A DNA stretch of 64,000 nt from Amia ocellicauda. Its lineage: Eukaryota > Chordata > Actinopteri > Amiiformes > Amiidae. The notes under the pieces are model-generated. The model was not told where the DNA came from. It worked only from the letters and a program-made list of their open reading frames with translations, and ran no database searches. Positions 1 to 13,268 of this stretch are shown here, piece after piece; the first letter of the stretch is position 1, and each line of letters starts with the position of its first letter. Location: assembly GCF_036373705.1 (NCBI RefSeq), contig NC_089855.1:9296219-9360218 (forward strand), given 5' to 3'. The position numbers and the translations under genes were made by a program.

Positions 1-2179
1 ATGCCTGGGTGTCTAACCCAAACCCAAGACCACACTAAAATGCTCTCTCAACCACCTGAAGTAACTATCCCTGCTTTCATCCCTCTAATTCATATTTAGC
101 TTAGACAAAATGTCTTAATTCCAGTTTTCCATTTTCTTTTTCATGTTTTCTTTTGATATCATTTATTTAGTTCTTTCTTAAACATCAGAGCTTTCAGTTC
201 CAATCTTTATTCTTCGGTGTGAGAGTGCATTTCAATGTCAAAAGGAGACATCTTAGACTATACAACATTGCATTACAGCTCCATATGCAGTGACTGTTTG
301 AAGGTGTAATGTGATAGTTTGACCAGTCAGAAAGCACAGGGTTCATCAGTCAGTCAATCAGACCTCCATTAAGCCTGGCCACAGTGCTTTCTGTTTTTTG
401 CTAAATCCTTCAGTCTGTCAGGCTTCTGGCATGATAAAAAATTGTGTGAATTTTAAAAGCATTGCAAAAGGGAATATTGGTTTATTGCATGATGATGTGG
501 AAATATTTGATCTCTGCTTGCATGAAATTACACTTGCTTTTTTTGGTCCCCTTTTCTTTTCTGTTGAGCAGGGTATTCTCAGGAGCTTTGGCAAATTGTT
601 TTTACATGATGAATTACAGGTCTAGGAGAGGTTTCATATGTGTGAAAATAGTTTCTCTGGCAGCTGAAAAGACTGAACTGCTTTCTTTGTTTTGTCGTGT
701 TGGTTCATACATATGCATACATACAGTGTTTGAAGATAATTATCTACCAGCAGGCTCAGCAATCAGAAACGGTTGCGTTTACAGACTATTGGGACTGATT
801 GCACACATGCCCTGCAGCCTTCCAAGTACATTTGTTAATGCCATCATTCAGTAAATAAAAACATAAACACATAAATAAGATCAAAATGTATAACAAAAAT
901 ACCCCGTTTTGCATTAGTGCTGTGTTCCTGAAAAACACAACACATTTACCACTGAAATGGATGTTATAATGATTGACGATGCACCACAGGACTCACAGCA
1001 TGCAAACCCCATTTACTACCAAAAAAATACCTGATAAAATAGATATAAATTAAACAAAATAATGTACATACCTGTAAGAATCAGAACTTTAAGTCTGTCG
1101 AGCACCAATACCAAATATTGCTCTTCCTGGATTCCTTGTCAGGGGGAGAAGACAACATACTTAATTTCTCATCCATTGTTTTGATTTTTTCACAAAAATT
1201 ACACAATGGAACCAGGTGGGAGGGGAGATAAATAAATACAAATTGCAGGGTGAGGGAAAATACAGTGATGCAAAACCGAGGCATTAGACAATGCACTAAA
1301 AGTTGTTCCTAAAAAATTGATGATGCAGAAACAGATTGATGTAAAATGTGGTACTAAAGTGTCTATATAGTGCAAGCAACACGGCGTTAGAATGCGTTTG
1401 TATTATTTTTAGTTTTTTTTAGCTACCGCAAAATTGTCATTGTTTATTTTGGCAAGGGTGTCACATTTAAACATCCATTGCTTTTGCCAGCTCCCAGCTT
1501 CAGTGGTGCGTGGCACATTGCATCCTAAGGTTTCTGCAGTGACATGTCTGCACAGCCATTGCAATTGGTGTCAGCAGTATTACAGCACAGGCCATATGGT
1601 GCTATGCGGTCCAGTTCAGGTTTGCCCAGATTTTACCCTGCTGGTTCTTTGTTCTCATGCTCCCTTTCTTGGGATAGCGGAAATCTAATTTAATGATTAA
1701 TTTGCTTTCGTGTGGACTATGTGAGACAATGTTTGCTTAAAATGAAATTGGTTCTGCTTCTTTGTGTAATGTTTGCTCATAGAGTTTCAGGAGTTTCTTA
1801 TCAAATAACTTCCTGTCAGGAAGTGAATGATTTTAAATTTGGTCCTTCTGCAATGTGGCATCAGAGCTGAGCTAACCTAGATTTAATTAACCAAAAACAT
1901 ATTGCCAGACATACTTCTTGAGCAACTTTCAATAACATTAAACAGGGCCCAATAGTTTTAGCTTAGGCACAAAATAGCCAAAAACAGAATGAATGCAACA
2001 ATTTGAGAATTTAAAAAAATACTAACAGGTTTTGCTTTTCTGAATGTATTGTAGTTGTCGGAGTTTTAAAATGTAAGCAAATATTAATTTTATTTCAGAA
2101 AATCCACTATTTATCATTGAACATGTAAATAGAGGGACAGTTTTTGACTGCTTGTCACTTACTAGAAGAATTTACACAA
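1..2179. other. Intergenic, no supported gene
   Basis: AT-rich sequence without a reading frame that resembles a known protein. Open frames are short (under about 130 codons), lack convincing splice context and show no domain motif. Nothing else is supported here. Confidence 0.5.
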
Positions 2180-2868
2180 ACTTTCAAACAAGAGGAAAAT
2201 AGGGATACATTAGGAGGCCATTCGCCCCATCGTGCTCATTTGATGTCCATTAATAACTAAGTGATCCAAAGATCCTATCCAGTCTATTTTTAAATGTTCT
2301 CAAATTGTTGCTTCAGCCACATCGCTGAAGATTGTTCAGATTGTGACGCCTCTCTGTGTGAAGAAGTGTCTCCTGTTTTCTGTCTTGAATGCCTTGAAGC
2401 CCAATTTCCATTTGTGTCCCCGGGTGCGTGTGTCCCTGCTGATCTGGAAAAGCTCCTCTGGTTTGATGTGGTCGTTGCCCTTCATGATTTTGAAGACTTG
2501 GATCAAGTCCCCACGTAGTGTCCTCTGTTCCAGGGTGAAAAGGTTCAGGTCCCTCAGTCTCTCAGTAGGACATTCCCTTCAGACCTGGAATAAGTCTGGT
2601 TGCTCTCCTCTGAACTGCCTCTAGAGCAGCGATATCTTTCTTGAAGTGTGGAGCCCAGAACTGTCCACAGTATCCAGATGAGCTCTAACTAGTGCATTGT
2701 ACAGTCTGAACATCACTGCCCTTGTTCTCAATTCTGCACTTTTGACAATATACCCTAACATTGTGTTTGCCTTTTTTATTGCTTCCCCACATTGTTTGTA
2801 TGGAGAAAGTGAGGAGTCCACATAGACTCCTAGATCTTTCTCATGCGTTACTTCTTCCATTTCTATTC
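2180..2868 (-). mobile_element. CR1-type LINE, 3' end remnant
   Basis: Read on the minus strand, this encodes the C-terminal end of a CR1-family ORF2: a stretch with EKDLGVYVDSSLSP, then GEAIKKANTMLGYI, then [20 protein letters not shown]. The downstream part of the same element (2180-2620) matches the copies at 10216-10558, 25298-25790 and 42406-42995 in this window. The frame is interrupted, so this is a 5'-truncated dead copy. CR1 assignment rests on the order of these conserved C-terminal blocks. The outer ends are approximate. Confidence 0.8.
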
Positions 2869-5800
2869 CAAGTATGTTTTGTTGTTCTTTTCACATTCCT
2901 AATAATATACCTGATTGAATATAAGTGTATTTTTAAGAAACTGAAGCTTTTGAAAGAATCCCCATGCAGTTTTCTGTCAAAAGCTAACAATCAAATTATG
3001 TTATATGTCATGAGTTCCTTATCACCAATTCTTCTGGTTATTTCTTGGATGAACAGTAATTTATTTCAGTCATACAAAATACATAGCATTACTTCAGACA
3101 GATCATGATCCAATTTTGTATTTGTATTTGTAAATTGCTGTCACTTTCAGATTCACTGTAACTATATCCTGCCACATCAGATTGGTTGAACTCTGCTTTT
3201 GTATCATGTTAATGTAAAGATTTACATTGAAATAGGAAGAGGGACCTGGGCACATAACATTCTATTAATGTCCTATACACGTCCTGAATATCACTCTATG
3301 AAGAGGGTCTGAAGAAGTTTTGGATTCTTCATTTATTCTTACCAATTATAACAGCATATATGCAACCACAGTCCCAACTTCATTACAGTCATGTCTTCAC
3401 ATCTCCATGTCGAAATGTAATTAAATAGATCAGGATGAACGAGGGACACGCTTCCAGGATTTCATTGATCTCTTCATTAAAGCATTTTCTGCCACACAGA
3501 TCAATCAGCAATAATGTTGGCTTACTACTGGCCTGAAAAATGATTGTTCACTGCATTTTTAATCCTCAGATCATTATGAGTGAGAAAAAGGTTACAGTGT
3601 ATGCGTACCTAGCCATGCTTAGTTTAAGTAGATCTTATATTTTCCGCTAAATACCAACATCTCAGGGGTCAGTCGGGCACAGGAGTCCTTATGAGTTCTT
3701 CTAAATCATATTTTTTCCCCTCACTAGCCCATGTGAATGAGGTAGTGAAAGTCATGTTCCCTCTGACTAACAAAGCTTGGCAATTTAATGCTGCCAGAAC
3801 TAGAGCAAATAGACAAGCTGGATAGGGGTTTCTGCTAAGAAATAAAAGATAATAAAATACATTATTATAAATGATGTGTTTCTGACTCGCCATAGGAATG
3901 TGGTATTGGAAAGGTTATATTCTGTGAATGTGTGTGCCTGTGTTTGTGTCTTTTTTTGTAGTTAATAAACAATCTCACAGTTATACTATATTTCTGTCAA
4001 AATAAACACAATAGTCTAAATATAATGACTAAATCAACAACAGTCCCGCTGAAAGTTTTGTATATCCTTTGCAAACAAAGCAGCTCAGCATAAAACCTAG
4101 TAACTTGCAGTAGAAAATATATCGAACTGAGAATGTATTGGTCATTTAAAAATCTGTAGCCTTTATTTTATTTTGTATTAAATTTGTATTACATTTTATT
4201 ACATTTCATTTTCATAATGTATTATTATATTTTGTATTCATACACTTTGTATCCAATTCAATGACCCAAACTGCCTTTCAAACTGCCAAACTACCAAGGG
4301 CTACTACACCTTTAGCAGTGTAGACATATCCAATGGATAAAAAGGGAAATATATAATTACAATATATTGCATCAGGAGCACACAAGTGTTGATAATGGGG
4401 TTATATAAAATGTATTATAGTATTCAAGGAATGTAAATGTGAACCTATTCACATGTAATAGCATAGTTATAACCACGGAGTAGAAATTCATTTTAACACT
4501 TCAATTAACAATCAGTTGTTCTGCTATTAATTGCTACGTGAGCAGCTTACTTTCTCCTCAATTAAATTAAATGCAGTATAGTTAAACATTAACAGGAAAA
4601 GCTGTTCGCATAGATTTTCATGCCAGTTGAGTTTTATTATATTATTAATATTTACGTTTTATGTTTTTTAATGTTTTTTTCTTTCTTATATTGTCTTCTC
4701 ACTGCAGATTTTGTCATCACTCTAGCTGATAATAACCATTCCTCTTGTACTGAGTGTTGGAAAACAGTGCTTCTTGCAGGTATGTGTTGCACTTTTAATG
4801 AAATGCCCTTTGCCTCCAAAGCTCCATTTAATTAATCGGGTATTATGCTTGTAAAACTAATTTAAAATGACTCAAATACATTAGATCTTTATATTTTTCT
4901 AAGAAGGATACTGATGATGGGTTCCTCAAAGTTTGAACAAAGTGATTTGAAAGTCATCAATGCCTATCTTACTATAATTCACAAAGAAGTGTGAGATGTT
5001 CATAAAATTAAAGAATAATTGGTTACAGAAAGTCAATGGAAACTTCTGTGCTAAGTGAGACTCTATGTTTACACATTTACTTCATATATACAGACCACAC
5101 CAATAGCCAACAACGGATGCCGGGGTTAGTATTTCTGCACTGTATTATTCTTTATTCGTTTTATTTTGTATAACTCCTGATGCTTCTGTTCAAAAAGGCC
5201 CAAGACCACCCTTCTATGAGTATCATTCACACACACTCTCAGTTTTACCATTTCAAAGCGAGTCCATGTCAAAACTGTTCAATGGATGAGATTAACCCGT
5301 AACGTAACGCTTAGGTAGGAGTGAGAGCAGATAGGCAGAGATAAGTGTGTCCTACGGCTGTGTTGTGTTGTGTGACTCTGTGGCTGTAAGAACACATCGT
5401 CCCTGCTTAAAAGTACTAAAAATAGGGATTCTCTACACTGACAGAGTTATAGCTGAACAGATTAATTGAAACTAGAGGTCAACCGATAGTGGATTTTCAA
5501 ACAATAACAATAATTAAGGGTGGGGGTAAAAGCCGATATCCGATTAATCGGACGATTTTTTCCCTCCCCCTTTTTTATCAATTAAAATCAATATATTGCA
5601 TCAAATATATAGCATTCAATGTAAAATTGCAACACTTTGAACTTTATTATCAAACGAAATTACAGTATGAACTAAAAAATAGTGTAAAATAAATAATAAA
5701 TAACATAAATAAGAACACATTGCTTCAAAATGCTTCAAAAGGACAGCAGCCACACCTAGTGGGATAGGTATTGAGATTCCTTCAGCAGTTTCTCATTGAC

Positions 5801-6728
5801 TGATTGATGCCAACAGTGCACTGTGCTGTATGCACTTGAGATACTCTTAGAAAGCCATAGAGCTTCCTTCATTCACTTCAGTTACAAGTGGGCCACGTTA
5901 GCAGTTCTCTCCATTCATTGATATATTTCAAATAATCGTGGCAAGGAGGCTTGCAGTCTGCCCAGAGCTCACATTTGTAAGGTCAGAAATTGAATAATGG
6001 CTTTGCTAAGTGGCCTCAATGTTCCAGCTGCAGTCAGAGATCTGCAATCCGTCATGCTACTAATCGGGAACTAACAGGATGAAACTTGGCTTTGTTGAAG
6101 GAAACTTTCACTTGATATTAACAGGGATGCTTCCTATCTAATATTCAGAGAGTAAACATAATGGTATATATGATTATTAAATCCTATTGCTGAGGACATG
6201 GACCATCTGCAAAACTCACCTCAATATATGAAGGCTCCACAATTATTTTTATATTTGCATGGCTTTCAAGTAGCTCGGTTTGATAAGAATACGGAACACT
6301 GCCCAGGGAATTATTTCCAATTGATGGATTAGATTTAATGTCCATTTGACAAATTAATGAGAACAAACTGCACAAGTGTTGAGACATCATGGTCTGAATT
6401 AAATTACCATTACAATTCCTAATTAATTGACATGCTTCGTTGTGAATATGATAAATACTCCCCTGAATTACTCAGATAAATTCCCCAAATGTCATTCTAT
6501 ATTCAAACTGAATCAATTTCAGTAATGTCTCCATTGTTTTATACTTCAGACTGATTTCAGAATCTGGAGTAAAGTTGTCTCTGGGTTTATAGTGGCATAA
6601 CCCAGGACCACCCCTTAATACTGATATTTTTAATCATATTGAAGAGAATTGTGTAGTATTTACCCACATCAGAGACAGAAGAACTCTTCACATAAAATGA
6701 CCCTTTTAATAAGGCAAATTGAAATACA
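2869..6728. other. Intergenic, no supported gene
   Basis: No supported coding gene. A stretch near 5475-5580 (ccgatatccgattaatcgg and flanks) looks like one end of a dispersed repeat with a self-complementary gattaatc core, but the second end was not found. A short segment at 4708-4779 is flanked by good splice consensus on the plus strand and is discussed as a possible cryptic exon. Confidence 0.45.

Positions 6729-6771
<43 letters not shown>
6729..6771. repeat. (TA)n microsatellite
   Basis: About 21 uninterrupted TA dinucleotides. The Tyr-Ile frames across it on both strands are by-products of the repeat. Confidence 0.95.
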
Positions 6772-6777
<6 letters not shown>

Positions 6778-7625
6778 GTCTACAACAAGAGCTGTCAACA
6801 AACACAAAAAATTGCTTCTGCCTGCTTTGCTGCCAGTTCTTATGAAATATCACGTGCAACATACTTCAGATTTATTTTAAGGTTTTAATCAACTACTCTG
6901 GTCATACATATATAGAACAACCGTAATACGAATCTAATCCTCAATAATTTAATTTGTGGATCGTGAGTCACCGCAGTATGCTGTACAAGTGCTGTCACTG
7001 TTTCAGTTGCTGCCATGTGATGTGCTGAGGGCATGCTTGTAAGATGAATGTTTCTTGATTACAATTGCTCAGACGCAGGGGAAATAACCAGCGATTTCAT
7101 TTGTCATCTACGCCCAGCCAACTGAGTGAATTAAACATCAAAACAATCATATGTTGGACATACAGTTTAATAGATGCTATGAAGTGCATAGACACATTCA
7201 GGGTTGTATTTGTTTCCAACACCATGGGATGGTAGGTAGCTCTTTATAGTATACTCTTTGTCCTTTGTCACCCATAACGTTACAGTAAGCAACTTTTGCT
7301 GATCCCTCAAAAAAAAAAAATTCATATAATGCATGTATAAATGAAAGCACAATTTTAAAGCATTTCACAAAGTAAGGTTGAAATGGGGCTGTTACACATT
7401 GGATAACACCGCACTCTCAGCAAGCAAACAATCCTCTACAGACACTGCACTATCAGTAATGCATTTAAACCCATGCCTATGTGTTAAACTCCCGAACTCT
7501 GTGGTTTGAGACCCCTAAAGGAGGCCCTAGCTTACCAAACGTCAGCGCACAGATAGAAAACCTCAATCAAAGATGTAGACAAAATACAATAATCAGTAAA
7601 AAAACTACAGAAAATCCTTCAAACA

Positions 7626-7628
<3 letters not shown>

Positions 7629-7669
<41 letters not shown>

Positions 7670-7670
7670 G
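7629..7670. repeat. (GA)n microsatellite
   Basis: A near-perfect GA tract in copy 1, reduced to a few units at about 23685-23698 in copy 2. The preceding segment (about 7457-7610) is also shortened in copy 2. Confidence 0.9.
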
Positions 7671-9461
7671 CATCGCTGACCCTAGCACTGTATGTAATTC
7701 TGGGTTGATGCAGTTTGGTCAAAGCTTGGAATGTTTTCTATGAGTACAATTCATGTCCTGAATCCAGGTTGTATGTGGACTAGATGCAGTGCCTCTTTAC
7801 AACTACTGCTACTTAATATTCCCACAGAGGTGTCTCATATTCACACTTGGATTATGTTTAATTGCCAGTATGTAAGCGCTCAATTAATGGTATGTATAAA
7901 TATGTGTTCATTAGCTTGCTTATAGGTAATGCATTTGTGAAACATAACACGTCCCTAAGGTATTGAAAGACAGACAGAAACACTTGTGGTGTGAATACTA
8001 TGTTCATAATACAAAATAACCGTGAAAACAATTTGTAAGCGTGGGTGATGAAGAAAGGACTCGGAAGTGACGTGACTCAGTTCAGCGGGTCTTTATTTAT
8101 AGTCAGGAGTAGGGTATCTTGTACATTCCCCTGTCTCTTACTACGGTCAACAACCTTTTCTCCTAAACCTAAAAAATGTTTATGTCACAGAAGAGTTCCA
8201 GAGTTGCACAAAGCTTTTGTAATATCATCCAATATCATCATACTTTACTTCCATAAAGTAATTAGGCTGATGAGTAATAGATAAGAGATGACTGTGGCTC
8301 TCGTACATGTAACACATAATGAAAATACATCATTTGTTCTTAAGAAATGTCATAACCTTGTTGCCTTTCTCCCCTGGGCAATGATATAGATTTGGTCCTA
8401 TTTGTTCCTTTTGCCTGATTTCCCAGACTGGCCCACTGGCTGCTGTGTTTATGACACCGTGGAATATTGGAACGGTGCTGGCAAGAAGTCTTTTGATTTT
8501 GGTGTCAGTCCAAAACACCCTAGAAAAAGTAATTTTATATTGGGTGGGGGTGTTGAGAGAATGCCTGGAGGCGTGAGGAAGCAGCCCCGTGCAATTCGAA
8601 GGGAAGGCACTGGTTCAGTTATCGCTGTGGAAAGGAAGAGATGTGCGTCTGTGATTCTGGAGGCTAAGGAAACGTAAATTCACTGTAAATGTGATTTAGT
8701 CTCAATTCAGTGTATATGTGAACACAAATTACTCTGGAACAACAAATCTAAACAATACAATTGAATTAGATATAGCCTCGCTTACACCCCTCTTATTTGA
8801 GATTTAGAGAATGCATGTAATTGCACGCAAACTTTATGGAAAAAAATCATTAATTTGTACATTAATTTGTATTGGGACGGTTCAAATGTCAGCCTGCTCT
8901 CAAATCACATCACTTGAGAACGATAAACCAATAGAAAAATGGTAACAAACACGTCAGATAGGTAACAATAGTAACAAGCTAGCTAACTACACCCCAGAAT
9001 TAGGCTAAACCAACTAAAAAATGATTAGGCCTATGCTTTTTTTACATTATGAACAAACTTCCTCTTCATCTTGTGTTACTCTGTCAAATCTATTCAGCAT
9101 GTAAAGCCAAATAAATGTATAATACATTAATGAACATATTATGTACCATAAAACAGCAACAACACTACATAATGGAAAATGATTGTAAGCATTGTAAGCA
9201 TTATTATTGCCACTTGTTGCCACTTTTATTGTGTTGTTTTGTATCATACCGAATAGACTTATTTGACTAAATGAGCGATTACAGCAATTACTTAATGTTA
9301 ACAAACTGGTTGACGAAGGACGTTCTAATGGTGTCACTTAGAATGAATATCCTGCACGTTATCGTGGGAAATGTTAAGTTGTGAATGCAGTTCAATTCAA
9401 GTACAATTAACCCTTTCCAGGCAGCCCATTGTAATTTCGTTCGAATTCGTAGGATGACAGA
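7671..9461. other. Unassigned duplicated block
   Basis: The part up to 9035 is repeated at about 23700-25061 with only scattered substitutions. No frame resembles a known protein. The longest, plus-strand 8402-8677 (91 codons), differs between copies by one Gln-to-Arg change and has no recognised domain. The part from 9036 to 9431 is absent from copy 2. Confidence 0.5.
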
Positions 9462-9535
9462 CTTATTAATTACACATTGACAAGTAGGCGGTTTTATTTT
9501 AAATTAGCATAAAATCCTTCCGCCAGCAGTTTCCG
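9462..9535. repeat. 74-bp direct repeat, host copy
   Basis: Identical to 13269-13342, immediately after the Gypsy LTR, and present at 25093-25166 in copy 2. This copy sits in its native context, with flanks shared with copy 2. The copy at 13269 is therefore the displaced one. Confidence 0.9.
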
Positions 9536-10215
9536 AGTCTACAGTGATTCTCATTCACATCCGCGCCGCTGACACAAACTGCCTGCACTGACCGCTGTGG
9601 CGAATAGGAAAATAGACAAAAGTTGGGCTTATAAACCAATACAGTTGTGTTTTATTAAAACCCTCCAATATAAAGTATTTTTGACAGCTGTGAGGCATTT
9701 GAATATCCATGGTTTCGGTTATTTTCAATCATGGAGATTCCTGTAACCAGCGGTTCCCAAACTTTTTGACTGGCGCCCCCTCTATACATTTGGGTCACAG
9801 CTCTCTGTAGTTCTGCAGTTGCCGAATTTTTTCAAACTGACAAAGTATACACACATCTTCACACGTGACACCCCAGTCTGCACAATCAAGGGAAGTGTAA
9901 TTCATATTTTTTTCCCTACCTGTGAACTCCAGATGTTTGGCAGTGGACTCTTTGTCTCCAGCTGCAATTTATTTGTATGTTTTTATTTGACCGTAATTAA
10001 TACCTCATATAAGCTGCAGTGTGTTTTGGTCTGAAACTACCAAGAAGCGGTTCACACACGACAATCCTCTATTCTGATTGGCCAGGACTGGATATGGATT
10101 AATGTAATAACTGATTTCCACTCTCGTGAGCAGTTTGTTTTTAATGTGTGGAAAAAGTAGTTTCATAAAGTTAAGTTGATGGAAAAGGAATCAGTTTATC
10201 TAATGCAATCTCAGC
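9536..10215. other. Copy-1-enriched spacer, no gene
   Basis: Up to 9666 this is shared with copy 2. From 9667 to 10227 it is missing there, and both breakpoints share the trinucleotide TCC. The stretch agcggttcccaaac near 9750 resembles a hAT-type terminus, but no partner end was found. Confidence 0.45.
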
Positions 10216-10558
10216 GTCCCTGGGTCCGTGTGTCCCTGCTGATCTGGAAATGCTCCTCTGGTTTGATGTGGTCGATGCCTTTCATGATTTTGAAGACTTG
10301 GATCAAGTCCCCACGTAGTCTCCTCTGTTCCAGGGTGAAAAGGTTCAGGTCCTCAGTCTCTCAGTAGGACTTTCCCTTCAGACCTGGAATAAGTCTGGTT
10401 GCTCTCCTCTGAACTGCCTCTAGAGCAGCGATATCTTTCTTGAAGTGTGGAGCCCAGAACTGTCCACAGTATCCAGATGAGCTCTAACTAGTGCATTGTA
10501 CAGTCTGAACATCACTGCCCTTGTTCTCAATTCTGCACTTTTGACAATATACCCTAAC
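10216..10558 (-). mobile_element. CR1 LINE 3' fragment, copy 1, piece 1
   Basis: Same CR1 3' sequence as at 2180-2868 and 42406-42995, minus orientation. It stops abruptly at 10558, where the GC-rich Gypsy block begins. In copy 2 the CR1 sequence continues past this point (25627 onward), so copy 2 shows the uninterrupted arrangement. Confidence 0.85.
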
Positions 10559-12797
10559 GTCTGCCGCCGATCCAGAGGTCCCGATCCCGGTCCCGAACCC
10601 GGCCGCCGCCGCCGAGCCAGAGGTCCCGATCTCGGTCCCGAACCCGGCCGCCGCCGCCGAGCCAGAGGTCCCGGCCTTGGCCGCGTCCGCAGCCGAACTA
10701 AAAGTCCCGAACCCGGCCGCCGCCACCGCCGAGCCAGAAGTCCCGATCCCGGTCCCGAACCCGGCCGCAGCCGCCGAGCATGAGATCCCGGTCCCGAACC
10801 CGGCCGCCGCCGCCGCCGAGCCAGAGGTCCCGATCCCGGTCCCGGCCGCCGCCGCCGAGCCAGAGGTCCCAATCCCGGTCCCGAACCCGGGCGCCGCCGC
10901 CGAGCCAGAGGTCCCGATCCCGGTCCAGATTCCGTCGCCGCTGAACCAGTGGTCCCGGTCCAGATCCCGGCCGCCGCCCAGCCCAAGTGCCCAGCGGTCG
11001 ACGCCTTCGCTGCTGCCGCCCAGCCCAAGTACCGAGCCGTCGCCGCCTTCACCGCCGCTGCCGCCCAGCCCGAGCAGTCACCAGCTCTGCCCTCGACGGT
11101 CCTGATGCCTGTGTCTACGGCTTCCATGCCTCCAGATGCTTCCACCCGAGGCTATTACTTCTCCGCCTCCTGTGGTTCCCTCGGTGCCGCCTTCCGTGGC
11201 TCTGCCTCCTGAGGCTACACCTACAGATGCATCTACGGCTCCGCCTCCTGAGACTGCACCGTCTCCAGTGATACCGGCTCCTGTGGCTGAAGCTTCTAAG
11301 GCTCCGCCTCCTGAGGTTCTTGCAGATCCACCTTCCGCGGCTCCAGTCACTTCCATGGTTCCGCCCCCTGAGACTGTGTCGCCTCCTATGATGCCGTCTC
11401 CTGTGGCTGAAGCTTCTAAGGCTCTGCCTCCCGAGTCTCCCACGGCTCTGTCTTCTCTGGCTTCTATGGCTCCGCCCATCAAGACCTCCTTGGCTTCCAC
11501 GGCTCCTGCAGTTCTGCTGTCAACGGCCCCTGAAATTTTGCCTCCCGAGGTCCCTTCGGTTCCGCCTTCCCAGGCTCCGCCCACCGAGGAATTTACGACT
11601 CCGCCTTTTATGGCTTCCACGGCTTCGTCTGTCAAGACTCCCCTGGCTTCCACGGCACTGCCTTCTGTGGCTTTCACAGTTCCTGCAATTGTGCTGTCCA
11701 CGGTTCCTGCAATTCTGCCTCCTGAGGTCCCTTCGGTTCCACCTTCCCAGGCTCCGCCCCCAGAGACATTTACAACCCCATCTTCTATGGCTCTGCCTTC
11801 TGAGGCTTTCATACCTCCCGAGGTATCAACCGTATCGCCTCATGAGACTGCGCCTCCCTCGGCTCTGCCTTATGAGGCTTCTACTACTCTGCCTCCCTTG
11901 GCGCCGTCTCTTGTGGTTCCGCCATCCTTGTTGCCATCCCCTGAGACTGCAACTCCTTCGGCTCTGCCTCCAGTGGCGCCACCTTCCTTGGCGTCCCCTC
12001 CCGAGACTACCAAAGCGCCGCCGCCTCCCGAGACTTAGGAGGCTTCAACAGTTCAGCCTCCCGAGGCCTCCGTGGAGCCGCCTTCCACAGTTTCCCTGTC
12101 TCCATCTCCCAAGCCTTCCAAGACTCCACCTCCGACGGCTCCGCTTCCTACAGCTTCCGTGGCTTTGACTTCCCAGGTCCCGGCTTCTGTGGCCTCATCG
12201 GTTCCGTCCACCGAACCTCCAGCACCTCCTCTGCCCGACCCAGACCCTACCTGTTTCTGGAGATTGCCTTCCAGTTCTCCAGACTCTGCATCTGTCTGGA
12301 AACTACCTTTCGGCTCTTTGGATCTCACCTCTGTCCTGCAATTGTCTTTCAGACCTCCAGACCCTGTCTTTGTCTTGTGGCCATCTCCTAGACCTCCTGA
12401 ACTCGTTCCTGTCCTGAGGCCATCTCCTAGACCTCCTGAACCCGTTTCTGTCCTGAGGCCATCTCCCAGACCACCCAAAACTGTTGCTGTCCTGAGATCG
12501 CCTCCCAGACCTCCTGATCCCGTTCCTTACCTGTGGCCACCTCCAAGACCTCCAGAACCCGATCCTATCACATGGCCGTCTTTCAGATCTTTTGACCCTG
12601 ACTTGTGGCCACCTCCCAGACCTCCCGACCTTGCCTTATGGCCACCCTCTAGAAATCTTGCCCTTTTCCTCCTTCATGTCTTCTGTTTCCCCACTACCTT
12701 TGGTCCTGATCTTCTGTCCCATGGCTTTCCCCGCTGTATCCAGTCCTATTCGGCTGCGCCGAGCGTGGAGGGGGGGGGTACTGTCACAGTTCCCTAG
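10559..12797 (+). pseudogene. Proline-rich 3' ORF of the Gypsy element, broken
   Basis: Three sections follow one another. From 10559 to about 10950 there are roughly eight copies of a 45-bp unit encoding EPEVPIPVPNPAAAA-like repeats. From about 10950 to 11135 the open frame changes, so at least one frameshift is present. From 11136 to 12797 one frame stays open for about 554 codons except for a single TAG at 12036-12038. That part is rich in PPE, PSV and PRPPEP motifs and ends just inside the LTR. The bias is so strong that the opposite strand is also open (Gly-rich), so open length alone is weak evidence for selection. The original function of this accessory region is unknown to me. Confidence 0.55.
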
Positions 12798-13268
12798 CCC
12801 TGACCCTCTTCCTCCACTAGAGGCCGCCAATGTTCTCTTGCCTTTTCCTGCTCCCTTCACTGCTTTCCTTTTTTCATTCTATCAATTTATATTCCTCCTC
12901 ACCCTTGTGCACTTCTGCTTCTGTCCTTTGTTCTCATTGGTCCTGCTCTTGTCTTCTTAGTTTCTGCTCTCCTTTATAAACCCCTCACTGCCCTCACTCT
13001 GGGCAAAGTGTTGTCAGCTCTACCTGCTTCACCTAGCTGTGTTCTCCTGGTTCCTTGTTCTCCTGGTTCCTTGTTCTCCTGGTTCCTTGTTCTCCTTAGC
13101 CCCTTGTCCTGTACCTGTTTCTATTGACCTCCTGGACTTCGACCTTTTGCCTGTGACCTCGACCTCGCTATTGGATTCTCCTTGGTTTCTGTCTGCTCAG
13201 TGTAGTAGCTCTGCACTTGGGTCCTTTCTCTATTAGCTTTACGGTCCTCTCACGAGGCAGCCGTGACA
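12782..13268 (+). repeat. 3' LTR of the Gypsy fragment (487 bp)
   Basis: It starts TGTCACAG and ends CCGTGACA, giving perfect 6-bp inverted termini, directly after the polypurine tract. It contains a TATA-like tttataaa at 12973-12980 and a 16-bp tandem repeat (gttctcctggttcctt, about 3.5 copies) around 13040-13098. No target-site duplication can be assessed because the 5' end of the element is missing. Confidence 0.75.

Larger units (their letters stand above)
10559..13268 (+). mobile_element. Ty3/Gypsy-type LTR retrotransposon, 3' fragment
   Basis: The block holds a long proline-rich frame, then a purine-rich tract (12765-12778, mostly G), then tac, then an LTR-like segment beginning TGTCAC and ending GTGACA. 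A frame running through a G-rich polypurine tract into a TGTCAC-starting LTR is typical of fish Ty3/Gypsy elements. No gag, protease, reverse transcriptase or integrase is visible and there is no 5' LTR, so this is a 5'-truncated 3' end. It is absent from copy 2. It breaks a CR1 element and is followed by a displaced 74-bp piece of host sequence. Confidence 0.7.

Noticed and set aside
9745..9775. hAT-type terminus (agcggttcccaaactttttg)
   Set aside because: Resembles a hAT end, but no partner terminus or transposase was found nearby.
10420..11145. 241-codon minus-strand frame joining a Gly/Arg-rich part to a CR1 C-terminus
   Set aside because: A chance fusion across the Gypsy/CR1 junction; the GC-rich half is antisense to the 45-bp repeat.
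11078..11812. Gly-rich minus-strand frame of 244 codons
   Set aside because: Mirror of the proline-rich frame; compositional artefact without motifs.
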